A DNA stretch of 5,006 nucleotides from Actinomycetes bacterium (GTDB taxonomy: Bacteria > Actinomycetota > Acidimicrobiia > Acidimicrobiales > Microtrichaceae), in contig JAEZAI010000177.1 of assembly GCA_023427825.1 (NCBI GenBank), forward strand, positions 1 to 5,006, written 5' to 3'. The position numbers and the translations under genes are program-made. Below the pieces are notes generated by a model. The model ran no database searches. It saw only the letters and a list, made by a program, of their open reading frames with translations, and was not told the origin of the DNA. Below are positions 1-5,006 of the stretch, one piece after another. Numbering within the stretch: the stretch's first letter is position 1; each line of letters starts with the position of its first letter.

Positions 1-1
1 G

Positions 2-178
2 GCCGAGCCGGCGGCTGGCGGCCGCGCACCGTCGCGCCCCTCGGTGGTGGTCGCGTCCGCGGCCAACGGACCGACGGACCTGTCCATCGAGTCCGACGGG
101 GTGGAGCGCCGCTCCTCGGCCGCGGTGCTGCGGTCCCGCCCGCTCGACCTGGACGACCTCGCCCTCACCGGCGCCTGA
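2..178 (+). CDS. C-terminal fragment of an unidentified protein (5' end outside the window)
   Basis: The frame starting at base 2 is open for 58 codons and ends at TGA 176-178. Only 3 of the 58 sense codons end in A or T, the same third-position bias as the confident genes downstream, whereas the other two forward frames lack this bias; this is why it is called coding. The visible part begins with an Ala/Pro/Gly/Arg-rich stretch, passes through a short hydrophobic run (SVVVASAA) and ends in an acidic, Leu-rich tail (LDLDDLALTGA). There is no membrane segment and no motif I recognise, so no function is proposed. A hairpin 24 nt after the stop and a separate promoter before thrS suggest it belongs to a different transcription unit. 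The coding call is fairly firm; the identity is unknown. Confidence 0.7.
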   Translation, partial: AEPAAGGRAPSRPSVVVASAANGPTDLSIESDGVERRSSAAVLRSRPLDLDDLALTGA

Positions 179-201
179 CGCGCCCGGCCCCCGATCCCGG
201 G

Positions 202-235
202 CACGAGGGACCACGGTTCGTCCGTGGTGCCCGTG
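202..235 (+). terminator. Imperfect hairpin after the upstream gene, possible terminator
   Basis: The arms ACCACGG (210-216) and CCGTGGT (222-228) pair perfectly around a 5-nt loop. The stem then continues through one G-G mismatch, two G-C pairs, a bulged A at 206 and a further CACG/CGTG block (202-205 with 232-235), giving about 13 base pairs. No T-run follows, so it is not a textbook intrinsic terminator, although hairpins without a T-run are common at gene ends in GC-rich actinobacteria. It lies between a stop codon and the next promoter, which fits a terminator or an mRNA 3'-end stabiliser. Confidence 0.4.
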
Positions 236-278
236 GTCGGTGCGGTCGCGCGGAGCACGTGGGAGCGCACGAACGCGG

Positions 279-315
279 TTCGGGACGGCTGGGGCACCCC
301 GGTAGCCTGCGGAGC
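279..315 (+). promoter_or_regulatory. Predicted thrS promoter giving a leaderless mRNA
   Basis: A TANNNT-type -10 hexamer, TAGCCT (303-308), lies exactly 7 nt before the chosen thrS ATG, so transcription would be expected to start at or next to the A of the start codon. A possible -35 hexamer, TTCGGG (279-284), lies 18 nt upstream of the -10; it is only a weak match to TTGACA. No usable Shine-Dalgarno sequence is present: the only purine run, GGAG at 311-314, is 1 nt from the ATG and too close to work. Leaderless mRNAs with this -10 spacing are common in actinobacteria. The same layout recurs before the gene at 2903. Confidence 0.6.
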
Positions 316-2343
316 ATGTCCGACATCGCCATCAAGCTGCCCGACGGTTCCGAGCGCACCCTGGACGAGGGCGCGACCGGCACCGATCTGGCCGCCTCGA
401 TCGGCAAGCGGCTGGCCAAGGACGCGCTGGTCGTCGAGGTGAACGGCGAGCCCGTCGACCTCAACCACCGGCTCTACGACGGCGACGCCGTCCGCATCGT
501 CACCGTCAAGGACGCCGAGGCGCTCGAGCACATCCGCCACTCCACGGCCCACGTGCTCGCCCAGGCCGTGCTCGAGCTCTGGCCCGGCGCCACGTTCGCC
601 GGCGGCCCCGCCATCGAGGACGGCTTCTACTACGACTTCGAGCTGCCCGGCGGCGCCACGTTCTCCGACGAGGACCTGGAGCGCATCGAGGCGAGGATGC
701 GTGAGATCATCGCTGCGGACCAGCCGTTCGAGCGCTTCGAGCTGCCGGTCGAGGAGGCCCGCGAGCTCATGGCGGACCATCCCTACAAGCGCACGTTCAT
801 GGACCTCGCCGCGGCGGCGGCGTCGGGCGAGGGCGGCGCCGCCGACGACGCGGTCGTCGACGAGCTGGCCGCCGACGTCGTGGACGGCTCGACGATCAGC
901 TTCTACCGGAACACGCCGGAGTTCGTGGACATGTGCCGCGGCCCGCACGTCCCGTCCACGGGCAGGCTCGGTCACTTCAAGCTCATGCGCGTCGCGGGCG
1001 CCTACTTCCGCGGCAGCGAGCAGAACCCCATGCTGCAGCGCATCTACGGCACGGCGTGGGCCACCGACGCGCAGCTGAAGGAGCACCTCCACCGGCTGGA
1101 GGAGGCGCAGAAGCGCGACCACCGCCGGCTCGGCGTCGAGCTCGACCTGTTCAGCTTCCCCGACGAGGTCGGCTCGGGCCTCGCGGTCTTCCACCCGAAG
1201 GGCGGCCTGATCCGGCGCCTCATGGAGGACTACTCGCGCGAGCGCCACGAGCAGGCCGGCTACGAGTTCGTGTACTCGCCGCACATCACCAAGGGCGAGC
1301 TGTTCCAGACCTCCGGGCACCTCGAGTGGTACGCGGACGGCATGTACCCGCCCATGGAGCTCGACCCGGGCGCCGGCGGGTCGGGCACCGAGTACTACCT
1401 CAAGCCCATGAACTGCCCGTTCCACATCCTCATCTACCGGAGCCGGACGCGGTCCTACCGCGACCTGCCCCTGCGGATGTTCGAGTTCGGGACGGTGTAC
1501 CGCTACGAGAAGTCGGGCGTGGTCCACGGCCTCACGCGGGCCCGCGGCTTCGCGCAGGACGACGCGCACATCTTCACCACCAAGGAGGAGATGGGCAACG
1601 AGATCTCCTCCCTGCTCGACTTCGTGCTCGACCTGCTGCGCGACTACGGCCTCGACGACTTCTACCTGGAGCTGTCGACCAAGCCGGAGCACAAGGCGAT
1701 CGGCTCCGACGAGGAGTGGGACGAGGCCACCGAGGCGCTGCGCGTCGCGGCCGAGGGCAAGGATCTGGAGCTCGTGCTCGACCCCGGCGGCGGTGCGTTC
1801 TACGCGCCGAAGATCTCGGTCCAGGCCCGGGACGCCATCGGTCGCTCGTGGCAGATGTCGACCATCCAGGTCGACCTGATGCTGCCGCAGCGCTTCGACC
1901 TCAGCTACATCGGTGCGGACGGCGACAAGCACCGGCCGGTCATGATCCACCGGGCGCTGTTCGGCTCCGTCGAGCGGTTCTTCGCCGTGCTGCTCGAGCA
2001 CTATGCCGGCGCGTTCCCCGCGTGGCTGGCGCCGGTGCAGGCCAAGATCCTCCCGGTCGCCGACGCCCACGAGGAGTACGCCCACGAGGTGGCCGCCGAG
2101 CTGCGGGGTCACGGCTTCCGGACCGAGGTGATCGCGGCGGACGAGACGCTCGGCAACCGCATCCGGCGCGCCAAGGGGGAGAAGGTGCCCTACGTGCTGG
2201 TGGTCGGTGACGACGACGTCGCGCACCGGACCGTGGGCGTGAACCCCCGGGCCAAGGAGGGCGAGCGGGGCGAGGTCGAGCGCGACGTCACGCTCGGCTC
2301 GTTCGTGCAGCGGCTCGCCGCCGACGTGGCGTCCAAGAAGTAG
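316..2343 (+). CDS. thrS: Threonyl-tRNA synthetase
   Basis: Cytoplasmic class II aminoacyl-tRNA synthetase that activates threonine with ATP and charges tRNA-Thr. The product is 675 aa, close to the bacterial norm of about 640-690. The order is an N-terminal TGS domain (about 1-61), the second additional/editing domain (about 62-225) with H75xxxH79 and C207xxxH211, a catalytic core (about 266-565) and an anticodon-binding domain (about 570-675). The core holds the three expected zinc ligands C367 (in MNCPFH), H418 (in DDAHIF) and H545 (in MIHRA), plus the motif 2 arginine R396 in VYRYE. They align with E. coli C334, H385, H511 and R363 at an almost constant offset. The ATG at 316 was chosen because MSDIAIKLPDGS begins a normal TGS domain; an upstream GTG at 259 would add 19 unrelated residues and place the promoter inside the gene. 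It is followed 2 nt later by the HIT gene, so the two are probably co-transcribed. Nothing appears truncated. Confidence 0.97.
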   Translation: MSDIAIKLPDGSERTLDEGATGTDLAASIGKRLAKDALVVEVNGEPVDLNHRLYDGDAVRIVTVKDAEALEHIRHSTAHVLAQAVLELWPGATFAGGPAIEDGFYYDFELPGGATFSDEDLERIEARMREIIAADQPFERFELPVEEARELMADHPYKRTFMDLAAAAASGEGGAADDAVVDELAADVVDGSTISFYRNTPEFVDMCRGPHVPSTGRLGHFKLMRVAGAYFRGSEQNPMLQRIYGTAWATDAQLKEHLHRLEEAQKRDHRRLGVELDLFSFPDEVGSGLAVFHPKGGLIRRLMEDYSRERHEQAGYEFVYSPHITKGELFQTSGHLEWYADGMYPPMELDPGAGGSGTEYYLKPMNCPFHILIYRSRTRSYRDLPLRMFEFGTVYRYEKSGVVHGLTRARGFAQDDAHIFTTKEEMGNEISSLLDFVLDLLRDYGLDDFYLELSTKPEHKAIGSDEEWDEATEALRVAAEGKDLELVLDPGGGAFYAPKISVQARDAIGRSWQMSTIQVDLMLPQRFDLSYIGADGDKHRPVMIHRALFGSVERFFAVLLEHYAGAFPAWLAPVQAKILPVADAHEEYAHEVAAELRGHGFRTEVIAADETLGNRIRRAKGEKVPYVLVVGDDDVAHRTVGVNPRAKEGERGEVERDVTLGSFVQRLAADVASKK

Positions 2344-2345
2344 CC

Positions 2346-2906
2346 GTGCCGCTCGAGCATCTCTGGGCGACCTGGCGGTCGGCGTACGTCGCCGGGGTGA
2401 CCGACGGCCGCGGTGCCGAGGGCGCCACCGAGGACCCGTCCGACGACATGTCCGATGCCGGCGGCTCGCTGTTCGAACGGATCCTCGCCGCGCCCGGCAC
2501 CGACGAGGAGAAGCAGATCGTCCTGCGGACCGACCGGTGCTTCGTCATCCTCAACCGGTTCCCCTACACGTCGGGTCACCTCATGGTCCTGCCGCTGCGG
2601 GCGGTGCCCGACCTGGAGGACCTGGACCCCGAGGAGTTCGCCGAGCTCTGGGCGCTGGTGCGCGACTCGGTGACCGCCCTCAAGGCGGGGCTGGGCTGCG
2701 ATGCGGTCAACGTCGGCATCAACCTGGGCGTCGCGGCGGGAGGCTCGCAGGCCGACCACCTGCACGTGCATTGCGTGCCCAGGTGGATCGGCGACGCCAA
2801 CTTCATGACGGTGGCGGGGGAGACCCGGGTCCTGCCGGTGTCCCTGGACGAGGCCCGCACCCGGCTTCGAGCCGCGTGGCCCTCGGGGCTACCGTCGTCC
2901 TCGTGA
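2346..2906 (+). CDS. HIT-family nucleotide hydrolase/phosphorylase, likely Ap4A phosphorylase
   Basis: The 186-aa product carries the histidine triad H138-L-H140-V-H142 followed by CVPRW; the middle histidine is the nucleophile in this family. Before it are the usual HIT core pieces NRFPYTSGHLMVLPLR and NVGINLGVAAGGS, and after it GDANFMTVAGETRVLP. The whole resembles M. tuberculosis Rv2613c, an Ap4A phosphorylase also located next to thrS. The likely reaction is phosphorolysis of diadenosine tetraphosphate to ADP and ATP in the cytoplasm; exact substrate use is inferred. The GTG at 2346 was preferred because the early LWATWRSAYV segment matches a conserved N-terminal piece of Rv2613c-type proteins, which a start at ATG 2448 would remove. 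The gene begins 2 nt after the thrS stop without a clear ribosome site, suggesting translational coupling. Its stop overlaps the next start as GTGA. Confidence 0.9.
   Translation: MPLEHLWATWRSAYVAGVTDGRGAEGATEDPSDDMSDAGGSLFERILAAPGTDEEKQIVLRTDRCFVILNRFPYTSGHLMVLPLRAVPDLEDLDPEEFAELWALVRDSVTALKAGLGCDAVNVGINLGVAAGGSQADHLHVHCVPRWIGDANFMTVAGETRVLPVSLDEARTRLRAAWPSGLPSSS
2866..2902 (+). promoter_or_regulatory. Predicted internal promoter for the membrane-protein gene, leaderless type
   Basis: TACCGT (2890-2895) is a TANNNT -10 element ending exactly 7 nt before the GTG at 2903. TTCGAG (2866-2871) lies 18 nt upstream of it as a possible -35. Both spacings, and most of the bases, match the promoter proposed for thrS. 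The elements lie inside the last codons of the HIT gene, so coding constraint could produce the resemblance by chance. The absence of a Shine-Dalgarno sequence before 2903 supports a leaderless or coupled start. Confidence 0.45.
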
Positions 2907-3571
2907 CCCAGCCCGACGACGGAACCGCCGCCGACCGCGAGGCCCGATCGGGCGACGATCCGGTGACCCCGTCGCCCGCGGCCGAGGAGCTGCTCGACCA
3001 GGAGGGCGCGGACCTGCGCGCCGCGCTCCGCTCCGGGACCCAGGGCTCCTCGACCCAGGGCTCCTCGACCGACGACGAGTACACCGACGAACTGCCCGAC
3101 GACCTCGACGTCTCCGAGTTCGTCGGCCCGTACACGTTCCCCAACAACAACCGCCGACGGATCCCCGCCGCCATCTACCTGGTGCTCGGCGCGGCCTGCG
3201 TGATCCTGTTCGCCGTGAACGACACCGACAGCGCGCTCGTCAACACCGGCACGCTGTGGGCCGGCGTCGGCCTGATCGCGTTCGGCGCCTACGGCATGGT
3301 GGCGGGCTGGACGCTCCAGGTCGAGGAGTCCGACGCCCTGGCCACCGCGTCGGGCGAGGTCGGGTTCCCGGTCGGTCACGCCTCGGCGCAGATGGCGTGG
3401 CGCGGCTGGCTCTCGCGGCCCACGTGGCGGATCCTCTGCTACTCGGCCGAGAACCCGCCCCGGCAGCGGGGGATCGTGCTGGTCGACGGCGTGTCGGGCG
3501 ACGTCATCGAGTGGTTCGCCGAGGACAACCCAGAGGACTGGTCCCAGCTCGACGGCTCGCTCACCGCCTGA
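2903..3571 (+). CDS. Two-helix membrane protein of unknown function
   Basis: The 222-aa product is not assigned to a named family. Residues 1 to about 80 are hydrophilic, acidic and probably disordered, with a TQGSS-TQGSS repeat near residues 46-55 and an Asp/Glu-rich stretch after it. Two hydrophobic helices follow (about 88-105 and 117-136) with a short loop between them. The last 85 residues are soluble, with many Trp (MAWRGWLSRPTWR) and a possible beta-strand pair, RGIVLVDGVSGDVIEWF, ending in EDNPEDW. There is no clear signal peptide. By the positive-inside rule the NNNRRR before helix 1 puts the N-terminus, and so also the C-terminal domain, in the cytoplasm. The GTG start overlaps the HIT stop by 4 nt (GTGA) and leaves a full-length product; the frame stays open upstream, but only as an overlap of the HIT gene. 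It has no counterpart between Rv2613c and Rv2612c in M. tuberculosis. It could serve membrane-lipid synthesis, given its neighbours, but this is only an inference from position. Confidence 0.85.
   Translation: MTQPDDGTAADREARSGDDPVTPSPAAEELLDQEGADLRAALRSGTQGSSTQGSSTDDEYTDELPDDLDVSEFVGPYTFPNNNRRRIPAAIYLVLGAACVILFAVNDTDSALVNTGTLWAGVGLIAFGAYGMVAGWTLQVEESDALATASGEVGFPVGHASAQMAWRGWLSRPTWRILCYSAENPPRQRGIVLVDGVSGDVIEWFAEDNPEDWSQLDGSLTA
3038..3067 (+). repeat. Perfect 15-bp tandem duplication inside the membrane-protein gene
   Basis: The unit ACCCAGGGCTCCTCG occurs twice head to tail, followed by a third partial ACC. It is in frame and encodes TQGSS twice within the disordered N-terminal region. The two copies are identical at every base, including silent positions, which suggests a recent slippage duplication. 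Confidence 0.9.
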
Positions 3572-3594
3572 CGGTCCTGCCAGGGGCGCCGGAT

Positions 3595-3610
3595 GGCACC
3601 CCGGGGTGTC
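3595..3610 (+). terminator. GC-rich hairpin after the membrane-protein gene, weak terminator candidate
   Basis: CACCCCGGGGTG (3597-3608) is a perfect 12-bp palindrome, extended by one G-T wobble and one G-C pair to 3595-3610. As RNA it could form a 6-bp stem with a CCGG loop, followed after a short gap by the T-rich CTTCACTTTT (3611-3620). It lies 24 nt after the stop at 3571 and just before the next promoter. The stem is short and the T-run interrupted, so termination is plausible but unproven. Confidence 0.35.
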
Positions 3611-3611
3611 C

Positions 3612-3640
3612 TTCACTTTTCGGCGGTGCCGGGTTACGGT
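3612..3640 (+). promoter_or_regulatory. Predicted promoter for the PIP synthase operon
   Basis: TACGGT (3635-3640) is a TANNNT -10 element and TTCACT (3612-3617) a possible -35, with a 17-nt spacer. This is the most AT-rich part of a very GC-rich window. With the same 7-nt offset as the two upstream promoters, transcription would start near the A at 3648, giving a leader of about 119 nt before the ATG at 3767. It is the only obvious promoter in the 195-nt gap, and its hexamers stand clear of any gene. Confidence 0.6.
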
Positions 3641-3664
3641 GGGTGCTAACTCCAGTTAGCACCC
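3641..3664 (+). promoter_or_regulatory. 24-bp near-perfect palindrome over the predicted transcription start, likely repressor operator
   Basis: The arms GGGTGCTAACT (3641-3651) and AGTTAGCACCC (3654-3664) are perfect reverse complements separated by CC. The site begins immediately after the -10 hexamer and covers the expected start at 3648, the classic position for a repressor to block RNA polymerase. The length and symmetry fit a dimeric helix-turn-helix repressor, for example of the TetR type; the regulator is not encoded in the window. Alternatively it could form a 5' mRNA hairpin (10-bp stem, 4-nt loop), but if transcription starts at 3648 the left arm would be mostly absent from the RNA, which favours the operator reading. 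Confidence 0.7.
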
Positions 3665-3766
3665 CAGGCCGCCGCCGGGCCCGTCGCCGTCGTGACGGAC
3701 CGACGCCGTCGGCCCCCGGCTCCCGGACCGACCGGGCGGGCGCGGTGCAGAGACGAGGCCGACTCC
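3665..3766 (+). other. GC-rich leader of the PIP synthase gene, with a Shine-Dalgarno sequence
   Basis: The leader is C/G-rich, with a few short possible stems such as CCGAC/GTCGG at 3700-3712; I see no recognised riboswitch. Near its end, GAGG (3755-3758, within GAGACGAGG) lies 8 nt before the ATG at 3767. It is the clearest Shine-Dalgarno sequence in the window and decides the start over the GTG at 3692. Confidence 0.55.
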
Positions 3767-4465
3767 ATGTTCGACGGGAACTTCCGCACCCAGGTCGACG
3801 CCGCCGTGAAACCCATCGGCCAGAGCATCAAGCGCCTGGGCATCACCGCCGACATGATCACCGCCGCCGGCATCGTGATGGCGGTCGCGGCGGCGGTCGC
3901 GATCGGCTGGGGCGCGCTCAGCCTGGGCCTGCTGTTCCTGGTCCTCACCGGCGTGCCCGACCTGATCGACGGCGCCGTCGCCAAGGCGTGGGGGACGTCG
4001 TCGCAGCGGGGCGCGTTCTTCGACTCGGTCTCGGATCGCCTGACCGACGGCCTGCTGTTCGGTGGCGTCGCCTGGTACCTGACCGCCTCCGACGGTCGCC
4101 CATGGGTCGTGATCCTGCCCGTCGCCTGCTACGTGTCGGCGTCGCTCGTGTCTTACATCCGGGCCAAGGCCGACGCCCTGGGCCTGGACGGCAGCGGCGG
4201 CCTGGTGGAGCGGGCCGAGCGGTTCATCCTGCTCGGCGTCGGCCTGCTGTTCTCCCAGCTGCTGCTCGTGGTGCTCGGGGCGATCATCGTCCTGAACATG
4301 ATCACGGCCGGCCAGCGCTTCGTGAAGGTGTGGAAGCAGGCCGCGGCACCGGCCCCGGCGCTGTCGGACCGCCGCCGCTCCCGTGCGCGCCGCACCGGCC
4401 GCACCTCGGGTTCCCGCTGGGCCGAGCAGCGCGCGTCCCGCGCCGAGCGCCGTCCCCGCCGCTGA
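3767..4465 (+). CDS. pgsA: CDP-alcohol phosphatidyltransferase, likely phosphatidylinositol-phosphate (PIP) synthase
   Basis: The 232-aa integral membrane enzyme probably joins CDP-diacylglycerol and myo-inositol 3-phosphate to make PIP, the precursor of phosphatidylinositol and PIMs. The CDP-alcohol phosphotransferase signature is complete: D65xxD68G69xxA72K73, eight residues, then G82xxxD86xxxD90; the usual Arg of the DGxxAR part is Lys here. Further on, SYIRAKADALGLDGSGGLVERAERFILL closely matches the SYIKARAEASGL...ERPER region of mycobacterial PgsA1. There are several hydrophobic helices (roughly 30-48, 51-64, 94-105, 111-125, 144-175). An Arg-rich tail of about 35 residues extends the C-terminus beyond the usual length of about 215. 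The ATG at 3767 was chosen for its Shine-Dalgarno sequence and because MFDGNFRTQVDAAVKPI resembles the family N-terminus; GTG 3692 would add a non-conserved Arg/Pro-rich leader. It is followed after 22 nt by the acyltransferase. The enzyme family is sure; inositol phosphate as acceptor is inferred from motif and context. Confidence 0.92.
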   Translation: MFDGNFRTQVDAAVKPIGQSIKRLGITADMITAAGIVMAVAAAVAIGWGALSLGLLFLVLTGVPDLIDGAVAKAWGTSSQRGAFFDSVSDRLTDGLLFGGVAWYLTASDGRPWVVILPVACYVSASLVSYIRAKADALGLDGSGGLVERAERFILLGVGLLFSQLLLVVLGAIIVLNMITAGQRFVKVWKQAAAPAPALSDRRRSRARRTGRTSGSRWAEQRASRAERRPRR

Positions 4466-4487
4466 CGCCCGACCGTCCCGGTTCCTC

Positions 4488-5006
4488 ATGGAGCTGTCCG
4501 TCGGCGGACTCCGCCTCGCGTCGCGCCTGGTGCGCGTGGTCCCCACCCCGGTCGGGTCGGTCATGGCCCGGCTGCTCGGGCGGGCGGCCGCGCCCCTGTC
4601 GGGCGACCAGCGCCTGATCGCCGAGCGCAACATGCGCCGCGCCCTCGGCCCCGACGCCACGGACGCGCAGATCCGCCGGGCGGTCCACCAGGTCTTCGAC
4701 AGCTACGCCCGCTACTGGTTCGACACCCTGCGGCTGCCGGCGCTGTCGCCCGCCCAGGTGGCCGACGGGATCACGATCGAGGGGATCCACCACGTCCAGG
4801 AGGCGATCGACCGCGGCGTGGGTCCGATCCTGGCGCTGCCCCACGTGGGCGGCTGGGAGTGGGCGGGCCGGTACCTGGGCACCGAGTTCGGGTGGAAGGT
4901 CAGCGCCGTCGCCGAGAAGCTCGAGCCGCCGGAGCTGTACGAGTGGTTCCTGGAGCTGCGTGACGAGCTCGGCATGCGCATCATCCCGCTCGGGCCGTCC
5001 GCCGGT
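4488..5006 (+). CDS. HtrB/LpxL-family acyltransferase, likely phosphatidylinositol mannoside acyltransferase (3' end outside the window)
   Basis: The ATG at 4488 opens a frame of 173 codons that runs to the last base, about half of the usual 300-residue length. The early IAERNMRRAL matches the RN(M/L)R segment of lysophospholipid acyltransferases. ALPHVGGWEWAG contains the HxxxxE catalytic pair, H119 and E124, and AEKLEPPELYEWFLELRDELGMRIIPLG fits the acceptor-binding region after it. Together with the PIP synthase upstream, this points to the PatA role (Rv2611c): acylation of a mannose of PIM1/PIM2 at the inner face of the membrane using acyl-CoA. PIM as substrate is inferred from family and gene order. 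The gene starts 22 nt after the PIP synthase stop with no visible Shine-Dalgarno or -10 element, so its translation probably depends on the upstream gene. A mannosyltransferase gene (pimA) would be expected just beyond the window. Confidence 0.9.
   Translation, partial: MELSVGGLRLASRLVRVVPTPVGSVMARLLGRAAAPLSGDQRLIAERNMRRALGPDATDAQIRRAVHQVFDSYARYWFDTLRLPALSPAQVADGITIEGIHHVQEAIDRGVGPILALPHVGGWEWAGRYLGTEFGWKVSAVAEKLEPPELYEWFLELRDELGMRIIPLGPSAG

Noticed and set aside
179..315. T-box or other riboswitch controlling thrS
   Set aside because: The gap is only 137 nt, shows no T-box consensus or specifier hairpin, and the predicted promoter leaves no leader RNA.
259..315. Extended thrS start at GTG 259
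   Set aside because: The 19 extra residues do not resemble a ThrRS N-terminus and would cover the promoter; ATG 316 begins a normal TGS domain.
933..2210. 425-codon + strand open frame inside thrS
   Set aside because: It is an out-of-frame reading of the thrS catalytic domain; the product is Arg/Ala/Pro-rich without motifs, while the thrS frame carries every expected active-site residue.
2448..2450. Alternative ATG start for the HIT gene
   Set aside because: It would remove the LWATWRSAYV segment shared with Rv2613c-type proteins and leave a gap of over 100 nt after thrS, with no better ribosome site.
2576..3616. Long open frame of 346 codons on the - strand
   Set aside because: It lies opposite two well-supported genes, crosses their junction, and has a composition typical of antisense frames in GC-rich DNA, with no recognisable domain.
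3641..3664. HrcA CIRCE element
   Set aside because: The half-site GGGTGCTAA resembles CIRCE's GAGTGCTAA, but CIRCE has TTAGCACTC first, then 9 nt, then GAGTGCTAA. Here the order of the halves is reversed and the spacing is 2 nt, and no heat-shock gene is adjacent.
3256..4617. 453-codon + strand open frame spanning three loci
   Set aside because: It reads through the membrane-protein gene, the promoter and operator region and pgsA in the wrong frame, giving Arg-rich low-complexity sequence.
3656..4660. Long open frame of 334 codons on the - strand
   Set aside because: It is antisense to the PIP synthase, whose catalytic motif is complete, and its product is a low-complexity Arg/Gly/Ala mixture.

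Overview
The window is very GC-rich. Every gene lies on the + strand, and third codon positions are almost all G or C. It reads as chromosomal housekeeping DNA from a member of the Actinomycetota. The strongest evidence is the gene order: thrS, a HIT-family gene, a CDP-alcohol phosphatidyltransferase of the phosphatidylinositol-phosphate (PIP) synthase type, and an HtrB/LpxL-like acyltransferase. This is the order known around Mycobacterium tuberculosis Rv2614c-Rv2611c, the start of phosphatidylinositol mannoside (PIM) synthesis. An extra membrane-protein gene sits between the HIT gene and the PIP synthase, so this is a variant of the locus. A deep-branching actinobacterial lineage such as Acidimicrobiia is possible, but that is a guess from overall style.

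Layout. Positions 2-178 hold the C-terminal end of an unidentified gene, followed by an imperfect hairpin (202-235) that may end its transcript. A promoter-like pair (279-308) sits just before thrS (316-2343), with spacing that predicts a leaderless mRNA. The HIT gene (2346-2906) starts 2 nt after the thrS stop. A two-helix membrane protein of unknown function (2903-3571) overlaps the HIT stop by 4 nt and has its own copy of the leaderless-type promoter layout. The gap at 3572-3766 holds a GC-rich hairpin, a promoter, a 24-bp near-perfect palindrome placed over the expected transcription start, and a leader of about 119 nt. The PIP synthase gene (3767-4465) follows, then the acyltransferase (4488 onward), which is cut by the window end.

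How the genes fit together. ThrRS charges tRNA-Thr, and aminoacyl-tRNA synthetases can make Ap4A as a side product. The HIT protein resembles the mycobacterial Ap4A phosphorylase that removes it. The PIP synthase and acyltransferase belong to membrane PI/PIM lipid synthesis. The lipid genes appear to form a transcription unit separate from thrS-HIT, headed by a likely repressor site. No mobile element, tRNA, rRNA or CRISPR array was seen. The most noteworthy signals are the palindrome over the pgsA start and the shared geometry of the two leaderless-type promoters. No clearly new multi-gene system is visible.
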